Source: an uncultured Slackia sp. (lineage in GTDB: Bacteria; Actinomycetota; Coriobacteriia; Coriobacteriales; Eggerthellaceae). Taken from it: DNA of 24,323 nt. Position numbers and translations under genes: made by a program. This document shows positions 7,241 to 14,308 of the stretch, in pieces. The notes below the pieces were generated by a model. That model saw nothing but the letters and a program-made list of their open reading frames with translations, did no database searches and was not told the origin of the DNA. How positions within the stretch are numbered: position 1 is the first letter of the stretch; each line of letters starts with the position of its first letter. Location: contig USLD01000005.1 of the NCBI GenBank assembly GCA_900555495.1, positions 1 to 24,323 of the forward strand, given 5' to 3'.

Positions 7241-7576
7241 CTGGTATCCGATGTCGAGCTCGTCTGGAGCTGCCCGTTTGCGTTCACGTGCTTTTCCAGC
7301 TGTGTCGGCGTTGTTCCTTAGAATTCCGATTTGCCGTACAATGCCTCTATCCTAGGATTATGCGAATGCATGGCGGAAAAGGCGGCGTACGGCGTGCTGA
7401 ACAGCCATTATTAATATCTCCGAGACAACAAACATGACGTGTTCGTCTTCAGTATCCTTCGACGAATTTTCGTTTATGAGGGCGTAATGCCTCGAATCGC
7501 GATGGGATATTTGTTGTGCCCGATAAGTGTGGTCTCTAATAAGTGCGGATGGTCTTGGATTCTCGTTAACTGCACA
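7241..7576. other. Non-coding gap with a short direct repeat
   Basis: About 340 bases without a supportable gene. No clear hairpin terminator follows the LuxR stop. TTGCCG (7331-7336), 16 bases and TAGGAT (7353-7358) could be a promoter, but nothing obvious follows it. At 7523-7532 and 7539-7548 the sequence ATAAGTGYGG is repeated directly with a 16-base period, 50 bases upstream of the dyad of the NrfD operon; this could be a second regulator site. Confidence 0.35.
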
Positions 7577-7629
7577 TTGTCATACGATAATGCAACGTGA
7601 TCGTTGCTATAATGGCGCATTATCGTATG
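7577..7629 (+). promoter_or_regulatory. Promoter and operator dyad of the NrfD-GntR-SPFH operon
   Basis: CATACGATAATGC (7581-7593) and GCATTATCGTATG (7617-7629) are perfect 13-bp inverted repeats. The 23-base spacer contains an extended -10 box, TG-C-TATAAT (7605-7613). A protein bound to both arms would flank the -10 element, as expected of a repressor. The left arm with its flank (TTGTCATACGAT, 7577-7588) matches the half-site of the dyad at 10058-10089 upstream of the molybdoenzyme. Confidence 0.7.
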
Positions 7630-7644
7630 TCTGGCGAGGAGCGC

Positions 7645-8520
7645 ATGGAAGATCCGCGCATCATAACCTATTTGTTCTTGGGCGGTTTGGGGGCAGGTGC
7701 CTGCCAGGTGCTTGCCGTGCTCTCGTTTTTGTGCCCGCGTGAGATGGTTTCGTTTTACGGTCTGTTCAGGCCAAGAATTGAATATCGCAATCTGATTGGA
7801 ACGGGGTATGCTGCGGCGTCCTTGGCGCTCTTTTTCGGCATCGTATGCCTTGCAGCTGATCTGGGGCGTCCTGATCGCATTCTCACGGTTGCGTTCAATC
7901 TCGGAGCAAGTGTCGTCAACGTGGGCGCCTGGTGTCTTGCGGGGTTGCTGGTTTGTGCGCTTCTTCTTTGCATGGCGTGGATGCTTTATCCGCGCGTTCG
8001 TACGGTGTTCGTTATGACGGTTGCCGGCGTATCGCTTGTCCTCGGCTTCGCGGTCATGGTGTATACGGCGCTTCTGCTTGCTCTGTTTGCTGGGGTGCCG
8101 TTTTGGGACAACCCCTGGATTTTGGTGCTCTTTATCCTTTCATCGCTTTCCACGGGTTGCGGCCTGATTATGGCCACTTCGCATCTCTGCCGTTCGAATG
8201 AGACGTTTTCTTCTGCCATGAGGGGTTTGTCGATTGTCGATATTGCGATCGTCCTGGTGGAGGCTGTGGCGTTGGCGCTTTTGGTGGCGTTTTCGTTTCT
8301 TGACGATGTCACGTCTTCTGCCGCGATTGCTCTTGTGTCCGGTGAGCAAAGCGGGGCGTTTTGGCTTGGACTTGTTGGATGCGGCTTGATCGTCCCTCTT
8401 GTTGTCGAACTGTTCGACCTGTATGTTCGTCGTGATGACCTGGGATTCGTGGCTGGTGCGTTCGCCTTGATAGGGGGCTATTGTCTTCGGGTGTGCATTA
8501 TCGGGGCCGGGTTGGCCTGA
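7645..8520 (+). CDS. NrfD/PsrC-type membrane anchor subunit
   Basis: A 291-residue hydrophobic protein with about eight membrane segments. It begins ITYLFLGGLGAGACQVLAVL, followed by AADLGRPDRILTVAFN and SVVNVGAWCLAGL, the pattern of NrfD/PsrC/DmsC-like quinol-interacting anchors. Such subunits pass electrons between menaquinone and a periplasm-facing iron-sulfur/molybdenum enzyme. No catalytic or ferredoxin partner is in its own operon; the nearest is the molybdoenzyme pair at 10283-13383. The start is ATG 7645 with GAGGAG at 7636-7641 (a short spacer of 3 bases). The frame is open from 7597, but those codons overlap the -10 box at 7608-7613 and cannot be translated from that promoter; ATG 7627 lacks a ribosome site. 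Confidence 0.82.
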   Translation: MEDPRIITYLFLGGLGAGACQVLAVLSFLCPREMVSFYGLFRPRIEYRNLIGTGYAAASLALFFGIVCLAADLGRPDRILTVAFNLGASVVNVGAWCLAGLLVCALLLCMAWMLYPRVRTVFVMTVAGVSLVLGFAVMVYTALLLALFAGVPFWDNPWILVLFILSSLSTGCGLIMATSHLCRSNETFSSAMRGLSIVDIAIVLVEAVALALLVAFSFLDDVTSSAAIALVSGEQSGAFWLGLVGCGLIVPLVVELFDLYVRRDDLGFVAGAFALIGGYCLRVCIIGAGLA

Positions 8521-8546
8521 TGACGATTTAGGAAAGTGAGGAAGGT

Positions 8547-9035
8547 ATGCCTTCGTTTGAGATAGACGAGCAAAGCGATGTTCCTCTGTGGCTGCAATTG
8601 CGCAACAGGTTGGTGTATCTGATCAACAGCGGCCATTACCGCGCAGGCGATCAGCTGCCCACGGTCCGCGGGCTTGCCTCCGAGATGTCGATTAACTACA
8701 ACACCGTGAACAAAGCGTATGCGAGCTTGGCTCATGACGGTTATATCACCTCGACGCGCGGCCGCGGTGCGTTTGTCAACGAGTTTGAATTCGACGAAAG
8801 CGACGACCGAACCATGGCTGTCGAGGCGGCGCTCGAGGATTGCATCGTTTCGTGCAAAGATTTGGGGCTGAGCCTTTCCGATATCGAGAAGGCCATGATT
8901 CACAAGATTAGGAAGATGGAGCAAAGTCGTGCATCCATATCGCGCGAAAACGACCGAGAAAACGGTGGAATCAAGTTGATTGCAATGAATCACGAGGGGG
9001 GAATGCCCGATGTGCGCAAGAAAATCCAAGGCTGA
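8547..9035 (+). CDS. GntR-family transcriptional regulator (YtrA-like)
   Basis: 162 residues. Residues ~10-78 are a GntR winged helix-turn-helix: SDVPLWLQLRNRLVYLI, AGDQLPTVRGLASEM, NTVNKAYASLAHDGYITSTRGRGAFV. The remaining ~80 residues are too short for an FadR or HutC effector domain, which fits the YtrA subgroup. These repressors often control membrane-protein operons that they belong to. A GAGGAAGG-like ribosome site sits just before ATG 8547. It lies 26 bases after the NrfD stop, and its 3' end overlaps the SPFH gene by 26 bases, so the three genes should be co-transcribed. The shared dyads upstream of the NrfD operon and the molybdoenzyme are its best candidate operators. Confidence 0.88.
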   Translation: MPSFEIDEQSDVPLWLQLRNRLVYLINSGHYRAGDQLPTVRGLASEMSINYNTVNKAYASLAHDGYITSTRGRGAFVNEFEFDESDDRTMAVEAALEDCIVSCKDLGLSLSDIEKAMIHKIRKMEQSRASISRENDRENGGIKLIAMNHEGGMPDVRKKIQG

Positions 9036-9915
9036 CGGAAGGCGTGACGGCGGCCGTGATTCAGCGCGTGGCAAATTCAATGTTGTACCCGAAGAAGGCC
9101 GTCCTGACGGCGTGAACCAAGCGTCGAGAAACGGCGTGTACTTCTTTCGTGCGACGGTGTTTTTGGCCGTGTTCACGATTGCCTGCCTTGTCGGCATCGC
9201 GCTGTGTGGCGAGGCTACTATGCTCGTATTGATTTGTGCAGGTGTGGCTTCGCTTTTGGCGGGTTCATGCGTGCATATCGCCCAGCAATGGGAACGCGTT
9301 GTGGTGCTTCGGCTGGGCAGGTTCGAAAAGGTGAAGGGTCCGGGCCTCTTTTTCACGGTTCCTGTTGTCGAACATTGCGCGATGCGCATCGACCAGCGTG
9401 TGCATGCGACGCCGTTCGGCGCCGAAGAAACGTTAACGATGGATTTGGTGCCGCTCGATGTGGACGCCGTCTTGTTCTGGATGGTGTGGGACGCCGAGAA
9501 AGCCTGTACCGAAGTGAGTGATTTCGGTCAAGCGGTGAGGCTTTCCGCGCAAACGGTGCTACGAGACGCCATCGGTCGCGCAGCCGCAGCCGAAGTCACC
9601 GCACGTCGTTCGCAGCTTGACAGGGAGCTGAAGCGCGTTATCGAGGAAAAGGTTGCTCCGTGGGGCATCACGATTCTTTCGGTTGAGATTCGTGACATTC
9701 TCATGCCGAAGGAACTGCAGGAGGCCATGTCGATTGAAGCGCAGGCGGAGCAGCGGCGTAAGGCGCGTATTGCCCTGATGGAGGCTGAGCAGGATATTTC
9801 CGACATGCTCAAAGATGTGGTGGAAAACTATGGTGATGATGAACGCGCTATGCGCTTGCGCGCAATGCATCTGTTGTACGAGGGCGTGAAAGACGCGGGG
9901 GGGGTGCCGTGGTGA
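9010..9915 (+). CDS. SPFH-domain (stomatin/slipin-like) membrane protein
   Basis: 301 residues. A basic, polar N-terminus (1-43) precedes two hydrophobic segments (about 44-66 and 70-91), then an SPFH/band-7 domain from ~92: ERVVVLRLGRFEKVKGPGLFFTVPVVE, RIDQRVHATPFGAEETLTMDLVPLDVDAVLFW, and the helical part AAAEVTARRSQLDRELK..APWGITILSVEIRDILMPKELQEAM. It ends in a charged stretch (EAQAEQRRKARIALMEAEQ). Slipins scaffold membrane microdomains and often pair with an NfeD protein, but no NfeD is present here. ATG 9010 has a G-rich ribosome site (8994-9000) and overlaps the GntR gene by 26 bases, suggesting translational coupling. Its place in an operon with an NrfD anchor suggests a role in membrane assembly or stability of the respiratory complex (inference). 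Confidence 0.88.
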   Translation: MCARKSKADGRRDGGRDSARGKFNVVPEEGRPDGVNQASRNGVYFFRATVFLAVFTIACLVGIALCGEATMLVLICAGVASLLAGSCVHIAQQWERVVVLRLGRFEKVKGPGLFFTVPVVEHCAMRIDQRVHATPFGAEETLTMDLVPLDVDAVLFWMVWDAEKACTEVSDFGQAVRLSAQTVLRDAIGRAAAAEVTARRSQLDRELKRVIEEKVAPWGITILSVEIRDILMPKELQEAMSIEAQAEQRRKARIALMEAEQDISDMLKDVVENYGDDERAMRLRAMHLLYEGVKDAGGVPW

Positions 9916-9998
9916 TTCCGAGTGCCTGGGGCGAGTCGTTTGGGGAAAAAGCGGCCAAAGACCTTGGCAAGCATATGGCCGATTCGGGTTTGTTCTAA
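9909..9998 (+). CDS. Possible small protein coupled to the SPFH gene (29 residues)
   Basis: GTG GTG at 9909-9914 overlaps the SPFH stop (TGA 9913-9915) and opens a 29-codon frame to TAA 9998. The product would start VVIPSAWGESFGEKAAKD and end in GLF, a short amphipathic-looking peptide. The G-run just upstream (9897-9904) could serve as a ribosome site. The stop-start overlap is the only real support; there is no recognised family. It may be chance. Confidence 0.3.
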   Translation: MVIPSAWGESFGEKAAKDLGKHMADSGLF

Positions 9999-10000
9999 CG

Positions 10001-10089
10001 TTGTCGTATGCCCTTTATCCTGCATATAGGATAGTCGACGCAGGGTTTCCTCATTGATTGTCATATGATTTTAAATTATCATATGACAA
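10001..10089. promoter_or_regulatory. Operator region upstream of the molybdoenzyme operon
   Basis: TTGTCATATGAT (10058-10069) and ATCATATGACAA (10078-10089) are perfect 12-bp inverted repeats with an 8-base AT spacer. The outer parts also read as a promoter, TTGTCA, 18 bases, TATGAC, and by symmetry this holds on both strands. A further half-site, TTGTCGTATG, lies at 10001-10010, and a small dyad TATCCT/AGGATA at 10016-10033. The half-site matches that of the dyad at 7577-7629. The distance to the next start (10283) leaves a leader of roughly 190 bases. Confidence 0.65.
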
Positions 10090-10282
10090 AGAGGTTGGCC
10101 GACTTCGAGAAGGGGGAGGGGTTCGCCAACGAGCGAGGGGCTGAAGCGTCGTTATGCGCGTGCAACGTCTGACGAAAGCCATGTGTGGCCTTTCTCGGCG
10201 ATGCGTTCGACGTGCTGGCTTCTTTCGGCGAGCTGTCTTCTTGGGTGGGGTTCATCGCGAACCCGGACTTTAAGGAGGAGAG

Positions 10283-12751
10283 ATGTCGGGAGCACAAAGT
10301 TCCGCTATGGGCTTGTTGTCGCGGCGTAATTTCCTGAAAACAGGTGCTGTTGCCGCAGGCGGCGTATGGGCGGGCAGTATGCTCGGTTGTGCGCCGAAGC
10401 AGGAAGGCGAAAGCGGGGAAGCATCGCAGCAGGTCGAAGAGCAGGTTTTTAATAGCTGCTGCCGTCCTAATTGTTTCAATTGCTGCATGCTCGATGTGCA
10501 TGTGCGCGAGGGCAAGGTCGTGAAGACTTCCGCCGCTGAACAGCCGATTCCCGAGTTCAAACGCATTTGTTTGCGCGGTTTGTCTCATGTTCAAAATGTC
10601 TATCATCCCGATCGCGTCTTGCATCCGCTTCGTCGTGTGGGCGAACGCGGCGCGGGCGAATGGGAAGAGATTTCCTGGGATGAGGCCATTTCGGAAATTG
10701 CCGAAAAATTCACCAAGTATCGCGAAGAGTTCGGCGATTCCTCGATCGTTCGTTGTTCTGGTTCCGGTAATTACGGTGCTATCAACAATGCGTACACGAA
10801 CAAATTCTTCAACCAAATCAATGCCTCTACGATGAGCTCTTCGCTCGACATGGGCAATTTCTACGGCATTTCTCGTGTGTTCGGCATGGCGGGCTTGTGG
10901 CCTGGCAACGATCCGCGCGATTTGGTGAATGCAAAGACCATTTTCCTGTGGGGCAACAACATTACCGATGCTCAGATTCACGATTGGCATTTCTTGGCCG
11001 ACGCTAAGGAAGCGGGTGCTTACATCGTTTGCATCGACCCGATTTTCACGCAGGCTGCCGCTAAGTCGGATATGTTCGTTCCTATCCGTCCTGGTTCCGA
11101 CACCGTGCTCGAAATGGCCATGATGTACGTCATTCTCGAGGAGGGCCTGCAGGACGATGAATTCATTCTTGCCCATACCGTCGCCCCCTTCTTGGTGAAA
11201 GACGAAGACGGCAAATTCCTTCGCATGAGTGATTTGGGCGTGGAGCCCACTGAAGGCGATGTCGATCCTGCGACGGGAAAGCCGACCGTTATCGATCCCT
11301 ACGTTGTGTGGGATTCCAGCGCAAACGATGGCGTAGAGCTTTCTCAGGCGGCGTCTCCTGCGGTTGAGGGCGAATACACGGTCAATGGAATCGTGTGTCA
11401 TACAGCATTCACTTTGCTGAAAAACGAAATCATGCAATATCCGCCCGAAAAGGCGACGGAGTTGTGCGAAGTTCCTGTCGAGACCATTCGTGAGCTTGCG
11501 CGTCTTGCTTGCGACGGCCCGGTAACGCATCGTTGCGGATGGGGTGCCCAGGCGTACGACAATGGCATTCATCCTTACCATGCGGGTGCCACTATGGCGG
11601 CTTTGGCCGGTCAGCTGGGCTTTCCTGGCGCCAATTACCAGACGGCGAACTGGACGTCCTTCTCGGCCATGAATCCTACGCTTGATGCGGCGGAGACCAA
11701 GGTTACCTCTCCTTCTATCCCCAATATGGTGATGGCTGACGTCATCGCATCCGGGGAATGTGCGGGAGTGCCCATTACGCCGAAGGCTCTTTGGGTTTGG
11801 GTTGCCAACCCGATGTGCACGTGGGTCGATACGAATTCGCTGCGTGACGATGTATTCAAGAAGCTTGACTTCATCGTGACGGTCGACAACATGATGACAG
11901 ATACTGCCCGTTGGTCCGATATCGTTTTGCCGTGCGCGCATTGGTTCGAATACGAAGATATCGTTGTTAAGGGCAACTATTATTCGCTCGTTCATTCTGA
12001 GAAGGTTATCGAGCCTCTCGGAGAAGCAAAGCCCGATAGCGAAATCATGAAAATGCTCGCTTCCAAAATGGGTCTGGGTGATGATTTCTTCCCGAACGAA
12101 AGCGACTGGTTGCGCGAATACCTGAACACCGAGGCAAACAACGAGGCGGGGCTGACTTACGACAATCTTTGCGAAAAGAACGCCATTCGTTACATGCCCG
12201 ATCCGTTTTTGCTCTGGCAGGGCGGCAATTTCCTCACTCCGTCGGGTCGTGTTGAGTTCTATATAGAAAATCCGACTCCGTATGGTGTCACGGGTAAGAT
12301 CCCCGATCTTGAGCGAGAACGCCTTCCCCACTTCTTCGAGCCGCGTGAGGCGTGGCCGACGAACGAGTTGCACAAGACGTATCCGTTTGTGCTCATGTCT
12401 GAACGTCCTCGTTACCGCGTGCATGGCCAGTGGGCATACAATCCGATCCTTCGTGAAATCGATCCCGAGCCTACGGTGAAGATGAATCCTGCTGACGCGA
12501 AAGAGCGCGGCCTTGCCGACGGCGATCACGTCGATTGCTTCAACGACCACGGCCATGCTGTTGCGAAGTTGGTGCTTAGCGAAGCGATTCGCACGGGAAC
12601 GTTGGTATATCCGAAGAGCTGGCAGGCCGATCAGCATCTTGCCGGTGGATGGTCTGAGCCGCTGTCGCGTGAATGCGACCCCGTTGCGGTCAACCAAAGT
12701 TTCATGGACTGCTTGGTCGATGTGCGTCTGTGGGAAGGGGCTGGTGAATAA
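10283..12751 (+). CDS. Tat-exported molybdopterin oxidoreductase, catalytic subunit (DMSO reductase family)
   Basis: 822 residues. A Tat signal (LSRRNFLKTGAVAAGG, then SMLGC with Cys36) sends the folded enzyme across the membrane. An N-terminal [4Fe-4S] site is formed by Cys60, Cys64, Cys68 and Cys96 (CRPNCFNCC..RICLRG). Mo-bis-MGD binding blocks follow: EWEEISWDEAISEIA, IFLWGNNITDAQ, ICIDPIFTQAAAKSD, PIRPGSDT, VTVDNMMTDTARWSDIVLP and, at the C-terminus, VLMSERPRYRVHGQW, VKMNPADAKERGLADGD. The metal ligand is not certain; Asp189 in SSSLDMGN lies about where the ligand is expected. Substrate unknown. ATG 10283 has a strong AAGGAGGAG site, and the stop overlaps the ferredoxin subunit start (TAATG). 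Together with the following genes this is a typical three- or four-part respiratory complex with its own chaperone. Confidence 0.92.
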   Translation: MSGAQSSAMGLLSRRNFLKTGAVAAGGVWAGSMLGCAPKQEGESGEASQQVEEQVFNSCCRPNCFNCCMLDVHVREGKVVKTSAAEQPIPEFKRICLRGLSHVQNVYHPDRVLHPLRRVGERGAGEWEEISWDEAISEIAEKFTKYREEFGDSSIVRCSGSGNYGAINNAYTNKFFNQINASTMSSSLDMGNFYGISRVFGMAGLWPGNDPRDLVNAKTIFLWGNNITDAQIHDWHFLADAKEAGAYIVCIDPIFTQAAAKSDMFVPIRPGSDTVLEMAMMYVILEEGLQDDEFILAHTVAPFLVKDEDGKFLRMSDLGVEPTEGDVDPATGKPTVIDPYVVWDSSANDGVELSQAASPAVEGEYTVNGIVCHTAFTLLKNEIMQYPPEKATELCEVPVETIRELARLACDGPVTHRCGWGAQAYDNGIHPYHAGATMAALAGQLGFPGANYQTANWTSFSAMNPTLDAAETKVTSPSIPNMVMADVIASGECAGVPITPKALWVWVANPMCTWVDTNSLRDDVFKKLDFIVTVDNMMTDTARWSDIVLPCAHWFEYEDIVVKGNYYSLVHSEKVIEPLGEAKPDSEIMKMLASKMGLGDDFFPNESDWLREYLNTEANNEAGLTYDNLCEKNAIRYMPDPFLLWQGGNFLTPSGRVEFYIENPTPYGVTGKIPDLERERLPHFFEPREAWPTNELHKTYPFVLMSERPRYRVHGQWAYNPILREIDPEPTVKMNPADAKERGLADGDHVDCFNDHGHAVAKLVLSEAIRTGTLVYPKSWQADQHLAGGWSEPLSRECDPVAVNQSFMDCLVDVRLWEGAGE

Positions 12752-13383
12752 TGACTCGCTATGCAATGGCGATTGATATGTCTCGCTGCATTGCGTGCAA
12801 TACGTGCTCGGTTGCATGCAGGATCGAGAACAATCTTCCGAACAACGTGTGGTGGACGCGCGTGATTCACGTTGGTGGCGGTGACGAAACCCAGGAAATT
12901 CCCTCTGGCACCTATGCTGAAGGTAATTTGGCTATGGGGGCCTACACGCTTGCATGCCAGCATTGTTCGAGCCCTGCGTGCGTTGCGGTATGCGCTAACG
13001 GTTCGACGTTCATTCGCGATGACGGAATCGTCGACTTCAACCCAGAGGAATGCATCGGTTGCAACTTGTGCATCGAAGCGTGTCCCTACAATGGTGTTCG
13101 TGTTGCCATCGAAGACGAACCCCAGTGGTATACCGACTTTGCGGTTGGCGATGCTCAGGCTAAGCAGCACCATGCTAAAACGGTTGAGAAGTGCACTTTC
13201 TGTGCGCATCGCGTCGAACGTGGTGAGCTTCCCGCCTGCGTTGAATCGTGTCCCGGACGCGCTCGCACGTTTGGCGACCTGGACGACCCTGAGTCCGATA
13301 TCTCCAAGCTGATCGCTTCGCGTGAATACACGCAATTGCAGGTTGAAGACGGAACCAATCCCTCTGTCTACATCCTTCAGTAG
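12751..13383 (+). CDS. Four-cluster [4Fe-4S] ferredoxin subunit of the molybdoenzyme
   Basis: 210 residues with sixteen cysteines in four groups: 13/16/19/23, 69/72/77/81, 101/104/107/111 and 148/151/163/167. This is the DmsB/NrfC/PsrB pattern of four [4Fe-4S] clusters that carry electrons between the membrane anchor and the catalytic subunit. The N-terminus MTRYAMAIDMSRCIACNTC is typical. No signal of its own, so it is probably carried out with the Tat-tagged partner. Start ATG 12751 overlaps the previous stop by one base, showing tight coupling. Two hairpins follow directly, so the downstream membrane protein may be expressed at a lower level or from its own promoter. Confidence 0.93.
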   Translation: MTRYAMAIDMSRCIACNTCSVACRIENNLPNNVWWTRVIHVGGGDETQEIPSGTYAEGNLAMGAYTLACQHCSSPACVAVCANGSTFIRDDGIVDFNPEECIGCNLCIEACPYNGVRVAIEDEPQWYTDFAVGDAQAKQHHAKTVEKCTFCAHRVERGELPACVESCPGRARTFGDLDDPESDISKLIASREYTQLQVEDGTNPSVYILQ

Positions 13384-13409
13384 TCGTTCCGATTTCGAAA
13401 CGACGTTTT
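13383..13409 (+). terminator. Imperfect hairpin with T-run after the ferredoxin subunit
   Basis: GTCGTT (13383-13388) pairs with AACGAC (13399-13404), and the inner CGA/TCG also pair around one mismatch. It is followed by GTTTTT. It starts at the last base of the stop codon, so it is a weak or partial terminator. Confidence 0.45.
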
Positions 13410-13416
13410 TCAAAAA

Positions 13417-13456
13417 GCCCGCCCGTATACCCTCCATCGGGCGGGCGCCCTTTATC
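13417..13456 (+). terminator. Intrinsic terminator after the molybdoenzyme pair
   Basis: GCCCGCCCG (13417-13425) and CGGGCGGGC (13438-13446) form a perfect 9-bp stem with a 12-base loop, preceded by AAAAA and followed by a T-rich stretch interrupted by other bases. It lies 34 bases after the ferredoxin stop. Readthrough to the next gene is likely to be partial. Confidence 0.7.
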
Positions 13457-13501
13457 TTTGCCGCGATTCAAAAGATGCTTTCGTGGCAGAAGGGAGGTTT
13501 T

Positions 13502-14194
13502 ATGAGCTTGGTCGTGTCTGCCCTTGTCGTTGTTGCGTTCGCGTTTCTGTGCAGGCGTCCGTTGAGGTCTTATCCAGGCGTCTTTTATTGCGCTGCAGCC
13601 GTTATTGCTGCGTTCGGCATCTATTTCACCATGAATCCGGCGCCTTCGGCTGCCGTGCGTGCCGTGGCATTTGCGATTCAGAAGGGGCATGTCGGCTTTT
13701 CGATGTTCGCCTTGGTCATGTTCGTCGGCGTCTTTGCGCGTTCGTCGTTCGTGCGAAAAGCTCTTGCGCCCGTGCGTGCGGAATTGTCCATTATGGGCTC
13801 CATTCTTATCGCAGGCCATTTCATTCCGTATTTGTCAAGCTATCTATCAATGGCAGCCGACCTGTTTTCTTTGCGGCCAGCCGTTGCGGTCTCGTGCATT
13901 TTGGCGGTATTGCTCCTCGTCTTGCTGATTCCGCTTTTCGTGACGTCGTTTCCTCAGGTCAAGAAAGCCATGCAGGCGCACCAGTGGATGCGCGTGCAGC
14001 GGCTTGCCTACCTGTTCTTCATACTGGCGTTTTTCCATCTATTCGGGGTTTTCTTCGCGGCGTTGCTCAATGGATCGCCGCGCGCGATTGCGATGTGCGT
14101 TATGTACGCAGCGGTTCTCGTTGTATATGTGATGGCACGTGTGCGTCGTCGAATTGTAGATGGGAAAGTCGATGTTGCAATCGAGCGGCCGTAA
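13502..14194 (+). CDS. Ferric-reductase-like (haem b) transmembrane protein
   Basis: 230 residues with about six membrane segments. The block AELSIMGSILIAGHFIPYLSSYL (His106), followed by QWMRVQRLAYLFFILAFFHLFGVFF (His160, His179), matches the ferric reductase-like transmembrane family that includes MsrQ and cytochrome b proteins; the histidines would bind haem. The short N-terminal segment SLVVSALVVVAFAFLCRRP and a basic C-terminus (ARVRRRIVDGK) suggest a protein embedded in the membrane with no soluble flavin domain. Given its place between the ferredoxin subunit and the TorD chaperone, it probably serves as the quinol-facing membrane partner of the molybdoenzyme. ATG 13502 has AGGGAGG at 13491-13497; the longer open frame from 13322 overlaps the ferredoxin gene and terminator and is rejected. 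Confidence 0.75.
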   Translation: MSLVVSALVVVAFAFLCRRPLRSYPGVFYCAAAVIAAFGIYFTMNPAPSAAVRAVAFAIQKGHVGFSMFALVMFVGVFARSSFVRKALAPVRAELSIMGSILIAGHFIPYLSSYLSMAADLFSLRPAVAVSCILAVLLLVLLIPLFVTSFPQVKKAMQAHQWMRVQRLAYLFFILAFFHLFGVFFAALLNGSPRAIAMCVMYAAVLVVYVMARVRRRIVDGKVDVAIERP

Positions 14195-14308
14195 CAATAA
14201 CCGATTCACTGGTTGCGAATTCTGGTGTGGCATGTGACGCTAGGATGCGCAGGCAAGAAAGCTCGGCCGGCATGAGCGTCGGTCGCCTCGGCTTCAAGGA
14301 AGGTCATC

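Noticed and set aside
9828..10064. 78-codon minus-strand frame across the SPFH gene end and operator region
   Set aside because: Overlaps the SPFH gene antisense, contains no domain, and has no ribosome site.
10083..10172. 29-codon plus-strand frame starting inside the operator dyad
   Set aside because: No ribosome site, start codon lies in the inverted repeat, and the peptide has no recognisable pattern.
10079..12817. 912-codon open frame on the minus strand
   Set aside because: It is antisense to the molybdoenzyme, which has full family motifs. The frame is rich in Arg, His and Ile in a pattern typical of reversed GC-biased codons, with no ribosome site or domain.
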